The notes beneath the pieces were generated by a model. That model saw only the letters and a program-made list of their open reading frames with translations. It was not told the origin of the DNA and searched no databases. Below, piece after piece: positions 28,254-38,100 of a stretch of 64,000 nucleotides of DNA (within the stretch, counting starts at the first letter, position 1; every line of letters begins with the position of its first letter). A program made the translations under genes and the position numbers. The stretch lies in NCBI GenBank assembly GCA_034505235.1, contig JAPDQY010000004.1, positions 8,725 to 72,724 of the forward strand. Reading direction: 5' to 3'. This DNA is from Coneutiohabitans thermophilus (GTDB lineage: Bacteria > Zhuqueibacterota > Zhuqueibacteria > Zhuqueibacterales > Zhuqueibacteraceae).

Positions 28254-28300
28254 GTAATGCCTCAGTTGCATGTGGGGACATGGCGCAGACATCTTTTCCA
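28254..28300. repeat. Partial copy of the 93-bp palindromic element
   Basis: It begins with the same 13-nt terminus GTAATGCCTCAGT and continues with similarity through the CGCAGACATCTT segment. It then diverges, and the right terminal repeat is not recognisable. Confidence 0.5.
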
Positions 28301-28812
28301 ATGTCACCACCTGAATTTCGCATGCCGGCTTGCTGTTGCCCGGGAGAAATGGCGGGTTCACAAAACGCCGTTGGGAGTGACCTGTAGAATTTCTCATGAT
28401 CTGACGCGGCTTTTTTAGGAGGAGCAGGCAGGTCACTCCTGACGGAATTTTGGGAACTGCGGGAAGCCGCTTTACTAAAAACAGTTCACTTCCACCAGAG
28501 TTGACCGCACGTTTGCCTGCAAACTTTTTTATGCACCACTCCTTGGGTGGCTGGCCATCGCGATCAAAGCGGCGTTTCTCGCGGAGGAGATCAATCTGCG
28601 TGCAAAATTCAGGTGGTAAATTCTACCGGCCGCTCCTCGGCGTTCGCATTTTGGAGGTGGGGCGCAGCTATGAACCGTTCGCTCCGCTGGAGCTGTTTCT
28701 CGGTGCTCTCTCGCGATGAGAAGGAGGGCAACCGGCAGTTCCGCTTGGAACATCTTTCTCACCGCACGGCAGAGATTCAAACCTCGATGTGAAGATCAAC
28801 CCCAAAAATCTG

Positions 28813-28970
28813 TCCACGAAAACAGGGCTTCCACGGAAAAAACATTTTGTAGAGTGCATTTTCGTGAGTGCAAACAGGAGGCGCTCTCAACATCAAACAC
28901 AAATATTCCGCCCACGAAAACAGAACTCCCACGGAAAAAGCCATTTCGTGGGAGGCCGTTTTCTTGGGAG
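28813..28970. repeat. Two direct copies of a nested palindromic unit, 98-bp period
   Basis: Unit A (28813-28868) and unit B (28911-28970) share CCACGAAAACAG and CCACGGAAAAA in register and are about 75% alike. Unit B contains an outer inverted pair (CCCACGAAAAC / GTTTTCTTGGG) and an inner one (CCCACGGAAA / TTTCGTGGG). A 13-nt match, ATTTCGTGGGAGG, recurs inverted at 48846-48858. Confidence 0.6.
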
Positions 28971-29061
28971 AAAAGCTGTGATGCCTTCGACAAACGGGCG
29001 AGTTTCGCAGGCAGCGCTGCGCCACCTTGAGGAGCCGGACGGCGGCCGGTGTCGGGAAGGG

Positions 29062-31794
29062 CTATTTCAACAGGGTCATCACTTTGGTTTGGCGCTCGAG
29101 CGCGGTGGTCACGGTGAAGACGCCGTTGCTCACCTGCTCGCGAATCTCGAGAACATAGAGGTACTTGCCGCTGGGCAGCGCCTGGAAATCGTTGTCCAGG
29201 CCATTCCACACATGGCGGTGCAAACCGGGCGGCAGCACGCCGTCCTGCATGGTGCGCACCGCCTGGCCGAGCATGTTGTAGATGGTGAGCACAACATGGC
29301 CCTGCTGCTGCAGGAAATAGCTGATCTCGGTCTGCAGGTGACCGGCCTTCAAATTGAAGGGATTGGGAAAATTCTGATGCAGCGTGAACAGCCGGGGCAC
29401 ACTCGCGCTGCTGCCGCCGCGCCCGCCTTGCAGATCGTCCACAAATACGAAATACATGGTCAGGGCCACATCGGTGCGGCCGCCTTCCGCCATGTTGCCG
29501 CCCAACTGCACGCGGCCGGGAGGATAATGTGCCTTCCAGATTTGCAACTGATCGGTTGGGCCGTTGATCAGCACGGTTTTGTTGACGCGGGTGAAATGGT
29601 TTGCCAGCCAGTCGGGCACCGGTTCCCCGCGAGGGTCATAGGCAATGTAAACGTCAGCGGCGCGATTGAGATTGAATTCGAAGAAGGTCTGCGAGCGGTC
29701 GCGCCGGTCGCGATAGGCCGTGCGGAACATCAACAGGCCCTCGAATTTCTTGGGGACGCTGGTAATGGTGTGGGCGCGATCGATATAAAGCCGTTTGCCG
29801 GCGCGCAGCGTGTCGATCTGGTATTCCTTGCGCGACCAGGCGCTGATGGTGAGGCCGCCGCCGGGAAACTGCCCCGGCGCGCCGAGGGAATAGCGCAGCA
29901 CGGCTGGCTGCACCGTGACATTGGCGTTGGGGGAGGCATCCGCAATGCCGCGCACGGTCACGGTGAAAGTGTGATCGTACCAATGCAGCGAAGTGGCGAG
30001 CGTGACCTCGGTGCCCTCGGCATTCAAGCTCGCGGAATAGACCCGCACATTTTCCGAAATCGTGTAGTTCTCCGGATTGGTGGCCGTTGCCGCGCTGACT
30101 TTTTCATTGAAGAGCACGGTGACCGTGAGCAGATCAGACGATAAAATCGCGGCGAGGGCGGCGGGCGGATCCAGGTCGTTTGCGCGAAAAGTGTAGGCCA
30201 TGGTGGCGGAACCCGTCATTCTGTTGGGCACGGGTGCGCGATCGGTGATGCCGGAAACCGTCAGCTCATAGGTCTCGCCGTCGCTGTGCGGGCTGGTTTT
30301 GAGATGCACCCCGCGGCCGTCCAGGTGCAGCGTCGCGCCGCTGATGGTGATGCCGCGCGTGATGCTGTAATTGGCGGGATTTTCCGCGCTCGCTTTGGTG
30401 ACCGCTTCGTTGAAGCGCACTTCGACCGTGGTTTCGTCATGGGCGCCAACATAGGTCACCACCGGCGCCTCGCGGTCAACACCCTGCTGTTGCAGGCGGT
30501 AGCGCACCGACGTGGGGCTCATGACATTGGCATTGGCCGAGGCATCGGTGATGCCGCTTACTGTCAGGGTGTAATCGTGATCGTAAACATGCGCGGAAGT
30601 CGTCAGGATGACTTCGGTGGCTTCCGCGTTCAAGCGCGCGCTCTGCACCTGCACGTTGTCGGAAATGCGGTAATTCCCCACCTGTTCGGCGGAAGCGCGG
30701 GTGACGCGTTCATCAAAGGTCACACTCAGGGTTGTCAGATCGAGCAGCGCGGCAGCGCGCACAGCCGGCGCCTGCCGGTCGTTGGCGCGATAGGTGTAAG
30801 CCAGGGTCATGGCCTCCGGCATGACATTGGGCGTTGCCGCCAGATCGGCAATGTTGCGCACCGTGATGAGATAACTGGCGCCGTCCTGATGCGCGCTGGT
30901 CTTGAGATGCACGCCGCGATTGTCCGCGTGCCGTGCAATGCTGCTGATGGTGATGCCGCCGCTGATGGCATAATTGTCGAGTTTCTCCGCGCTCGCTGCC
31001 GCTACCGGCTCATCGAAGCGGACTTCCACGGTGGCGGCGTCCACCGCGCCCACATAGGTGACGACGGGAGGCGCCTGGTCGAGGCCGGTGAAGGTGTAGG
31101 TGGCCGACACCGCCGGGTTGATGCTGTTGGGCGGCTGGGCTGCATCGCTCACGTTTTGCACGGTGATCGTATAGGTTTTGCCGTTGCTGTGCTCCGAAGT
31201 CTTAAGCAGGACGGTGTGATTGTCAGCCTGCAGGGTGGCGCGCGCAATCACGATCTGCGGATCAATACGGTAGTTGCTCTTATTCTCGGCACTCGCTTTG
31301 GTGACCGCCTCATTGAATGCCACCGCCACCGTGGTTTGATCGATCGCATTGACCGTGCTGATTTGCGGCGGCGTGCGATCCACCACTGGCACCGTGGCCG
31401 ACACTTCCCGGGAGTAGGCGCTCTCGTTGCCCGCCCGGTCATAGGCGGTGACGACGAAGTAATACCTCCGGCCCTCTTCAAGATTGTCGAAAGTGGTGGT
31501 CAGCTTCAAACCGACATCGCGGGAATTGGCTGCCGAATAACGCTGGGTGGTGAGGCTGTAATACACGCGATAACCGGCCAGATCCGGTTCGCTGTTCGCG
31601 TCCCAGCTCACCGTGAGACTGCCGGCATGCGCCAACGAGCATAATACCTTCGCGCAGAGGAAAAGCGAGAGGAATCGGGCTGCACGGCGCGAGGCTCGGG
31701 CCGCCGGCACCCGTTGCGCGCGCGTTGCCGGTGGCCAGTCTCCGGGGTGCAGCCGGGAAAACAATGCTACCCACACGTTGTGCCAGTCCTCCAT
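29062..31794 (-). CDS. Exported protein with fibronectin-III domain, five Ig-like repeats and C-terminal sorting domain
   Basis: This 910-residue protein has an N-terminal region with a late hydrophobic signal (FLSLFLCAKVLCSLAHA, ~42-58). A fibronectin type III domain (~60-138; SWDANSEPDLAGYRVYYS) follows. Five tandem SbsA/Big_5-type Ig-like repeats of ~105 residues (~140-660) each start with [DP]xxPPxV and contain a TVEVRFNEAVTKASAEN-like block. A ~130-residue unique region precedes the C-terminal sorting domain (NFPNPFNLKAG ... LPSGKYLYVLE ... KVMTLLK). It is predicted to be surface-exposed, perhaps adhesive. The signal peptide lies unusually far in; a GTG at 31710 could be the real start. 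Confidence 0.88.
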   Translation of the reverse strand: MEDWHNVWVALFSRLHPGDWPPATRAQRVPAARASRRAARFLSLFLCAKVLCSLAHAGSLTVSWDANSEPDLAGYRVYYSLTTQRYSAANSRDVGLKLTTTFDNLEEGRRYYFVVTAYDRAGNESAYSREVSATVPVVDRTPPQISTVNAIDQTTVAVAFNEAVTKASAENKSNYRIDPQIVIARATLQADNHTVLLKTSEHSNGKTYTITVQNVSDAAQPPNSINPAVSATYTFTGLDQAPPVVTYVGAVDAATVEVRFDEPVAAASAEKLDNYAISGGITISSIARHADNRGVHLKTSAHQDGASYLITVRNIADLAATPNVMPEAMTLAYTYRANDRQAPAVRAAALLDLTTLSVTFDERVTRASAEQVGNYRISDNVQVQSARLNAEATEVILTTSAHVYDHDYTLTVSGITDASANANVMSPTSVRYRLQQQGVDREAPVVTYVGAHDETTVEVRFNEAVTKASAENPANYSITRGITISGATLHLDGRGVHLKTSPHSDGETYELTVSGITDRAPVPNRMTGSATMAYTFRANDLDPPAALAAILSSDLLTVTVLFNEKVSAATATNPENYTISENVRVYSASLNAEGTEVTLATSLHWYDHTFTVTVRGIADASPNANVTVQPAVLRYSLGAPGQFPGGGLTISAWSRKEYQIDTLRAGKRLYIDRAHTITSVPKKFEGLLMFRTAYRDRRDRSQTFFEFNLNRAADVYIAYDPRGEPVPDWLANHFTRVNKTVLINGPTDQLQIWKAHYPPGRVQLGGNMAEGGRTDVALTMYFVFVDDLQGGRGGSSASVPRLFTLHQNFPNPFNLKAGHLQTEISYFLQQQGHVVLTIYNMLGQAVRTMQDGVLPPGLHRHVWNGLDNDFQALPSGKYLYVLEIREQVSNGVFTVTTALERQTKVMTLLK
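29817..31371 (-). repeat. Five tandem ~315-bp units encoding Ig-like domains
   Basis: Within the preceding gene, units begin near residues 142, 247, 350, 455 and 560. Repeats 2 and 4 are most alike, both reading APVVTYVGA-x-D-x-x-TVEVRF. Repeats 3 and 5 also resemble each other (YDHDYTLTVSGITDAS and YDHTFTVTVRGIADAS). This alternation suggests duplication of a two-domain unit. Confidence 0.75.
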
Positions 31795-31998
31795 AACAAA
31801 GCCATCATCCTAAAAATTATCCTCCCGGCGACAATAATTCGCCGGTGCGCCCGGGTGCAAAGCATATGCCAGGCAGGGGCAGCGCAAATGCAGCTTTTGA
31901 TTCGCAAGCATTTAGCGGTAAGCAGCGCCGGTGTGGTGCGCCAGGAGGGAAGTGGAAATTACCTCGCAGTAATTCGAAAGCGTAAGGTTGCAAACGCA

Positions 31999-32030
31999 AA
32001 ACGGGTGCGGGAGATTTCCCGCACCCGTTT
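31999..32030 (-). terminator. Hairpin after the second sigma-54 activator gene
   Basis: A perfect 14-bp stem (31999-32012 with 32017-32030) has a 4-nt loop. On the minus strand it ends in a short T-rich tail (GTTTTGCGTTTG). It lies 45 bp past the stop of the minus-strand activator gene, so intrinsic termination there is likely. The rest of the 281-bp spacer shows nothing. Confidence 0.7.
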
Positions 32031-32075
32031 GACCTGTGCAATCACCGTTGCGGCGTGTGAGGTGCGCCGGCCGCT

Positions 32076-33236
32076 TCAGGTGTTCTTTTTCCAGGTGGGA
32101 TGGGTGATGTTATGGTAGTTGATTTTGTAATTCAGCGCGCGCGGTGAGATGCCGAGCAGTTGGGCGGCATCCTTCTGCACCCAGTTGCGCAGTTCCAGGG
32201 CGCGCAGAATCGCCTCCTTCTCGATGACTTCAAGGTTGAGCGTGTCGAGCGAGAGCAAATCGCCGTCATTGGTGCGGCGCCGGTCCTTGCCGCCGGCGGC
32301 GAAGTAATCCTTGCCCGCCATTGACAAGTCCTTGGGCTTGATCTCTTCATTCTCCTCCGAGACCAGCACGGCCCGTTCGACCAGATTTTTCAGCTCGCGA
32401 ATGTTGCCCGGCCAGGAATGGTTGGTGAGCAGCTCCATGGTCTCGGCGGAAAAACCCTTGGTCTTCTTGCGAATCTCGCGGGAGAATTTGCGGCGGAAGA
32501 ACTCGGCGATCAGGGGAATGTCTTCGCGCCGCTTGCGCAGCGGTGGAATGTGCAGCGTCACCACATTGAGACGGTAGTACAAATCGGCGCGAAAGTTGCC
32601 CATCTCGATCTCAGTCCACAAATCTTTGTTGGTGGCTGCGATCACGCGCACATCCACCTCGATGGGACGATTGCCGCCCAGGCGGGTGAAGGTCTGATCC
32701 TGCAGCACCCGCAGAATCTTCGCCTGGGTCGAGAGGTGCATGTCGCCGATCTCGTCAAGAAAGAGCGTGCCCTCGTGTGATTGCTCAAACTTGCCGATGC
32801 GGGTTTGATACGCCCCGGTGAAGGCGCCCTTCTCGTGGCCAAACAGCTCACTCTCCAGCAGATTCTCGGGCAGCGCTGCGCAATTCACTTTGACATACGG
32901 CTTGGAAGCGCGATGGCTGATGAATTGAATCAAGCCGGCGATCAGCTCCTTGCCGGTGCCGGTTTCGCCCTGAATCAAAATGGTGGCATTGCTTTTGGCC
33001 ACTTTCTTGATCAGTGAAAAAATCTCCTTGATTTCGGGACTGCGACTGACCAGGGGGTAATGATAGTCGAAGCCGAAATTCTTGCCCCACGAACTCTCCC
33101 CGTCCGGTGGCATGCTTTCCACCAGCTCCAAGTCCTTAACCTCTACTTCTGTCACGATGCTCTCACCCGCTGTTTTGGCGCCGGCTGCCTCCATCCTTGC
33201 GAGACAACTGGCTTCCCTTCCGCCGTGCTTTGTCAT
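32076..33236 (-). CDS. Sigma-54-dependent activator, receiver-less, Fis-type HTH
   Basis: This ~386-residue enhancer-binding protein has a short N-terminal region of ~50 residues, then an AAA+ domain with Walker A GETGTGKE, contact loop GAFTGA, Walker B EGTLFLDEIGD and WPGNIRELKN. The C-terminal Fis-like helix-turn-helix is WVQKDAAQLLGISPRALNYK. No phosphoacceptor domain is seen. It is distinct in sequence from the activator at 18363-19562. The start is uncertain: GTG 33269, ATG 33236, ATG 33194 and GTG 33152 are all in frame and none has a clear ribosome site. Confidence 0.92.
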   Translation of the reverse strand: MTKHGGREASCLARMEAAGAKTAGESIVTEVEVKDLELVESMPPDGESSWGKNFGFDYHYPLVSRSPEIKEIFSLIKKVAKSNATILIQGETGTGKELIAGLIQFISHRASKPYVKVNCAALPENLLESELFGHEKGAFTGAYQTRIGKFEQSHEGTLFLDEIGDMHLSTQAKILRVLQDQTFTRLGGNRPIEVDVRVIAATNKDLWTEIEMGNFRADLYYRLNVVTLHIPPLRKRREDIPLIAEFFRRKFSREIRKKTKGFSAETMELLTNHSWPGNIRELKNLVERAVLVSEENEEIKPKDLSMAGKDYFAAGGKDRRRTNDGDLLSLDTLNLEVIEKEAILRALELRNWVQKDAAQLLGISPRALNYKINYHNITHPTWKKNT

Positions 33237-33872
33237 GCCAAAGCAGGCAAGATCATGACGTTCGACCACCTTGTCGAACGATGCGATCAGTTACACTTAT
33301 GGGTTGAGTTGGAGGGGAGTGAACTACCGATTGGCCGTGAACGATTGTGCTGATCGGAGCACTCGCATGCGACTCTACGCCGGATCGTCGCCGCCACCCC
33401 ATTTATCGCGCAGGTGGGCAGCGACTACTCGCTTCTGGCAAGCCGCTTACATTTTGGCAATCTCCATACCACCAGGCGTTACGATTGTGTCGCGCGTCTG
33501 CACGTCTGACAAACACGGGAGATGCCCGGCAAAGGCTGAATAGCCAAACTGTTTTTCAAGAGCTTACAGTTTCGAAATCATTCCAAGTCGCAGCCGCGTG
33601 ACAAATTTTCGTCTGCTGTGGCTAGCGCATATCACGTAATTCAAAGCTCTTACATGAACCGACTTCGAACAACTGTTTTGTAATGAGACACTCGAAATTA
33701 CGATTTTGTACTCAACTTCAACCAGTATATATTAGCGCCATCGGCAATCACATGCGGAAATGAAATTGCCACCAGCCGCTCCCTCGGCGATTTCAAAAGT
33801 GGAAAGACCGCGCCATGTCGATCCCAACCGCCTGCCACGCTCGTAAGAACCCCTTCCGTCGTCAAAGTGAAA
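33237..33872. other. AT-rich intergenic region, no gene seen
   Basis: About 630 bp between divergent-looking ends, lower in GC than its surroundings. An 8-bp inverted repeat CGTTCGAC-N6-GTCGAACG (33259-33280) sits at the possible start of the activator gene and could be an operator for it. No coding potential was recognised. Confidence 0.5.
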
Positions 33873-35009
33873 TTACAGGCGCGGCCGCGCCGCGGCAACA
33901 TACCCCGTCATTTCCAAATACCCCCGGCCTGTGATTGGCCTGCCTGCCCGTCCGCCTGTTGCCTCCACATATCCTTCCCAATAGATCACACCGGTGGTGG
34001 CGCGCGTGTCCAACTCCTGTCCCGCCACCGGAGTGGTAACCGTCAACTCATAGTCCTGAAAACGCAGCCTCCATGCAAGGGGATAGTCACCGTCAGACTT
34101 TGCACTGCGCCACCAGCCGCCGGGAGACGCCTGGAATTCCCCGAACGCAATCCGCTCCACGCTGCCCGCCGACCGAATCAAAGCGCCGGCAGAATAACGG
34201 GAGAGCGTGCCATCCGCGCGGCGCAGGCGATAAAGCATGAGCGCGGTGGAGTCGGAAAGATGCAGGCTGAACCAGTCCCACCCTGCCACCTCGCTGGCGT
34301 CGACGCCGGTGAAGAATTCATGATCCATCCAGCTTACCCCGCTGACCTGCAAGGTGTCGGAGCCCAGGGTCAACCGCCCTTCGGTGTGCAGCATGGGCAG
34401 GGAGTAATAAAATGAAGCTTCGCCCGGTTGCGGACCCTTTTGCGACAAGCCGCCATTGCCCTGCAAAACCGGCGGCAGGGTCGGTTCCAGCCTGAAGGCA
34501 ATGCTGCCGAAACTGCTGGCTGCCCGCACATGCAGGTGGTGGCGGACCTGCCACGCCGACCAGTCCCCCACAAACACCTGCAGCGAATCTTGGCTCGCGC
34601 CGGCAAGCTGCAGGGCGGCGCGCGCGACTCTCTGATCGTAGTGAAAGCGCTGGCGTGCGATGTCGGTGAGGGCGAAGTGGCCAACATAGGCATCGCGGAA
34701 AGCCCAGGCGGAGGGCCGGTTGGCGGCCACCGGCGTGAGCGCATTGCGAAAAATGGTGAAGTGATAGCCGAAGGCCCGGCCATCGGCACTGTGCAGGTTG
34801 CCGGTGAAATACCACCATTCCGTGCGAAACTCCGGATGTTGGCCATGATCACGCGGGAATTGCCAGGCACGCGGCGCGAGCGCCAGCGCGAAAGGGGCGC
34901 CGGCCGCCGGGTTTTGCTGCGAAGACGGACGCGTGGACCGGGCGGTCGAATCAAGCGTCACCGTCCACGCCAGTACTCCCAGGATCGTCAAACAAATGTT
35001 CTTCGCCAC
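33873..35009 (-). CDS. CrtC/AttH-like lipocalin-fold protein
   Basis: This ~378-residue protein resembles the carotenoid 1,2-hydratase/AttH family. The hallmark TEWWYFTGNL is near residue ~65, followed by SADGRAFGYHFTIFR, SWMDHEFFTG and AGWDWFSLHLSDSTALMLYRLR, then the second lipocalin half (YLEMTGYVAAA). A hydrophobic N-terminus (ICLTILGVLAWTVTL) suggests export. The GTG at 35009 is the most sensible start. A TTG further up (35126) coincides with a promoter -35 box and is rejected. Members near ABC exporters handle lipids, while others act on carotenoids; neither context is present, so the function stays open. Confidence 0.82.
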   Translation of the reverse strand: MAKNICLTILGVLAWTVTLDSTARSTRPSSQQNPAAGAPFALALAPRAWQFPRDHGQHPEFRTEWWYFTGNLHSADGRAFGYHFTIFRNALTPVAANRPSAWAFRDAYVGHFALTDIARQRFHYDQRVARAALQLAGASQDSLQVFVGDWSAWQVRHHLHVRAASSFGSIAFRLEPTLPPVLQGNGGLSQKGPQPGEASFYYSLPMLHTEGRLTLGSDTLQVSGVSWMDHEFFTGVDASEVAGWDWFSLHLSDSTALMLYRLRRADGTLSRYSAGALIRSAGSVERIAFGEFQASPGGWWRSAKSDGDYPLAWRLRFQDYELTVTTPVAGQELDTRATTGVIYWEGYVEATGGRAGRPITGRGYLEMTGYVAAARPRL

Positions 35010-35061
35010 GGCGAAATTGGCTTTCGTGATGCCGCTTTGCGATCGTGTTTGGCGGTGAGAT

Positions 35062-35094
35062 AAAAAACGCCCGCCCCGTTTGGGAGCGAGCGTT
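35062..35094 (-). terminator. Intrinsic terminator after the beta-helix protein gene
   Basis: On the minus strand an 11-bp stem (two G-T pairs) with a small loop spans 35094-35068 and is followed by six Ts (35067-35062). It is ~70 nt past the stop of the 35163-38360 gene. Confidence 0.75.
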
Positions 35095-35097
35095 GGA

Positions 35098-35126
35098 AAT
35101 ATAATCGCCGCAGGCAAGGCTGTCAA
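35098..35126 (-). promoter_or_regulatory. Sigma-70-like promoter overlapping terminator region
   Basis: TTGACA (35126-35121), a 17-nt spacer and TATATT (35103-35098) lie on the minus strand. The predicted transcript would begin at the base of the terminator hairpin and lead to the lipocalin gene (start 35009). Confidence 0.55.
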
Positions 35127-35162
35127 ATTCTATTTGGGCAACTGCCTGCCCGCAGAGACCGC

Positions 35163-38100
35163 CTACTTGACCATGATCATCCGCCGGGTCTCGGAGAACA
35201 GCGTCCCGCCCGAGGCGTCCTGCGCCGTCAGGCGATAAAGATAAATGCCCGTGGCCATGGTTTGACCGGTTTGATCACGGCCGTCCCAACTCAGCTCATG
35301 CCAGCCTTGCGCCATCTCGCCGTCCACCAGCGTGCGCACCAGTTGGCCGGTGCTGTTGTAGATGTGCAACTGCACACGGCCCACCTGCGGCAGGGCAAAT
35401 TTGATGACCGTGCCGGGGTTGAACGGGTTGGGATAATTCTGCGCCAGCTCGTATTGCGTCACCACCGCGGCCGTCTCTTCCGACTCGCTGTCGTGCGGCT
35501 TGGGCAAATCGCCGGGGCCGGGCAAGGTGCCGGAGGAGAAATGATGCAGGAAAAACACATCCCGTTTCACCTGGATCGCCTTGGCGCACAGGCCGCCGCG
35601 GAATTGCGAGTTGTTGGACAGCACCACGGTCGCGGAGGGGGCATTGATGCTGCCCAGCACATAAGCCTCCTTGCCGATCGTCATGGTGGTGGTTTGCAGC
35701 GTGTTGAAGACCACCTTGGTGCTGCCGGCCTCGCCATCCGGCACGATTTGAATGGCAATGTCCTTGCCGAGTTGCAGGCTGCTCACCACGTTGACGATCA
35801 CCGGACCGTTGCTGACATCGATCTCGATCACCGATTCTTCCCCGACATATTTGAGCTGATTGAGATAATAGTCGCCACTGCTGAGCTTGAGCGTGCTCCA
35901 GCCGTTCATGGTGACGACATTGTAGGAGCCGGGCGCCAGCGTGACGGTGCCATTTTGCGGAACAGTGACGCTGGGGCCGCCGGCCGAATAACTCATCGCG
36001 GGGATGGGTTGGGCACTGATGGCCGCGCCGGAGAGCACCCCATCCAGCACCGTGGAGGTGGCATGAACCGTGACGGTGCCCGCCGCATGTGCATAGCCGT
36101 CAATGGTGTTCTCCTTCCCGATGTTGATGTTACCCACGGCTGTCAGATTCCCTTCAAACACCGTGGGATCACCGCGCATGAAGTCGATCTTGCCGTTGGA
36201 ATGAATGTCACCTTTGGAAGGAACCTGCTTGCTGCGCTCGATGGAGACATAATCGGCGAGGAAAACATAGTTGTGGTACAGCAGACCGCCGCAATTGGCA
36301 TCGGTGCCCCAGGGGGCAAAGTTGACCTCCGTGCTCACCGCATCACCGGAACCGGGGCCGCTGCCGCCCGGACCATTGGCCGCCCCCCACCAGTTGCCCA
36401 CTGCATTAGCCTCAACCCCGGTGGAATTGTACAGACCGTAGGCGGTGTTGCCGTAGATCTTGTTGCAATCGATGATGTTCGCATTGAGCGTGGCACCGGC
36501 GTCTTTGTACAGATAGATGCCATACTCCCAGTTGCTGACCGTGTTGCCGGTGGCGGTAAAATTCACCACGTCGCTGCCCAGGGCATCAGCTTCCACGCCG
36601 ACGCCGCCGGCGCTGCCATCACTGTTCACCACATTTTGGTCGAGCAAATACGTGTAGGTCGCCGCCAGTGTGCTGCCGCGGCCACCCTTGCCCAGGCTGG
36701 TGCTGGCACTGCCATCCTCGAAGGGGGAAGGCTGGGTGCGCACCACCGTGCCGGGATCCACCACAATGCCCCAGAACCCCGGCGAGTTGGTGCCCGCGGC
36801 GGTGGCGCTGACGCTGTTGCTCTGGTGCGTGCCGGAGCCGTTGATGTGGTAAATGCCGACCTGATTCTCGCTCAGCGTATTGTCATCGGTGTCGACATTC
36901 GAACCGTAAAGCAGCATGCCAGTCGCGACATAGCTGAACGGCGGATAGGAGTGGCCGCTGACGGTGTTGCGCGTGAGGGTGGCGGTGGCGCCGGCACTCA
37001 CCTGAATGCCGTTCTGCGCGATGAAATTGACCGCGCCCGCGCCGGTCACGGTGTTGTCCTCGATGGTGGCGTTGGAACCGACATTGCTCACCACGATACC
37101 GCCCTTCTGATAGCCGGCGATCTCGTTGTTGCGAATGGTGGCCGTGCCGCTGGTGGCGAAACTGGCCCGCCCCACCAGAATGCCGATGCCGTTCTGACAG
37201 CCGCTGATGGGATTGTCACGAATGTCGAGCACTTTGTTGTGGTGAATGTCGGCATGTGCGTTGCCACGCACGAAAATGCCGGCGCCAATGCTGCCGCAAC
37301 CAGTCGGCCCCGGTCCGCTGACGGTGAAGCCGGTGATCTCCGCGCTCACTCCGGCGCCATTCACATCAATGACGGTGGAAGCCGGATTGGAAGCCGCGGG
37401 AATTGTCGCCGGCGCCTTGACAATGGTCGTCGGGGCGCCCGCACCCAGCAGGTGCAGGGACTTGGTGATCGTGACCTGCTCAACGTAGGTGCCGGACGCC
37501 ACATGCACATTGCCGCCCACATTCACGGTGTTGACCGCATTCTGAATGGTCTTTTTGGCATCCGTGGTGGGGTTGGTGCCGCCATTGGCGTCATTGCCGA
37601 GGACGGCATCGACGTAGCAGTCCGTGGTGCAGGGAGGAGGCAATTCGAAATTGGCGACTTCGACATCGCTGCCCCATTCGAGCTCCACGTTGTCCACGTA
37701 ACCCAGGAAGGTGGCGCCCCAACCCGAACCGACGCCCACATTGACGCCGGTGATGTAAACACCGGGGTTGAGCACATGCGGCACGTCCGCGTCGGCATCA
37801 TCATCAATCGGAGTGCCCTCTTCATCGGTATTGGCCATCCATTCCGCCAGGCTGACGTTGTAATCGTCGATGGTGCGGCCCGGCCCGAATGCCCGCATCC
37901 AAAAATTGCCGGTAAAAATGTCCGCGGAATACCAGACGTTGGTGGTGAGGGTACCATAGCCGTTGTACACCGGCTCCCAAATCAACAAACCGCTCTCACC
38001 GGTGATGGCATTGTAGTAATAGAGTCGCAACACCGCCGCGAGATGGCCGCCGGTTGTGCTGCTGGCATCGCGATAAAACTCATACCGCAAAGCCGTCAGA

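Larger units (their letters stand above)
28140..29061. other. Repeat-bearing intergenic region
   Basis: About 920 bp with no convincing gene. It contains a decayed copy of the 93-bp element (28254-28300) and two ~58-bp nested palindromic units (28813-28970). A short inverted match also links 28310-28325 (CCACCTGAATTTCGCA) with 28600-28616 (TGCAAAATTCAGGTGG). This looks like an accumulation of small non-coding elements. Confidence 0.6.

Noticed and set aside
33703..33731. Plus-strand promoter-like TTGTAC...TATATT
   Set aside because: 16-nt spacing and direction into the 3' end of a minus-strand gene; no plus-strand gene follows.
35124..35126. TTG as start codon of the CrtC/AttH-like gene
   Set aside because: The TTG is the first part of a TTGACA -35 box, and the following ~30 codons run through a terminator hairpin. 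The GTG at 35009 directly precedes the signal-like helix.
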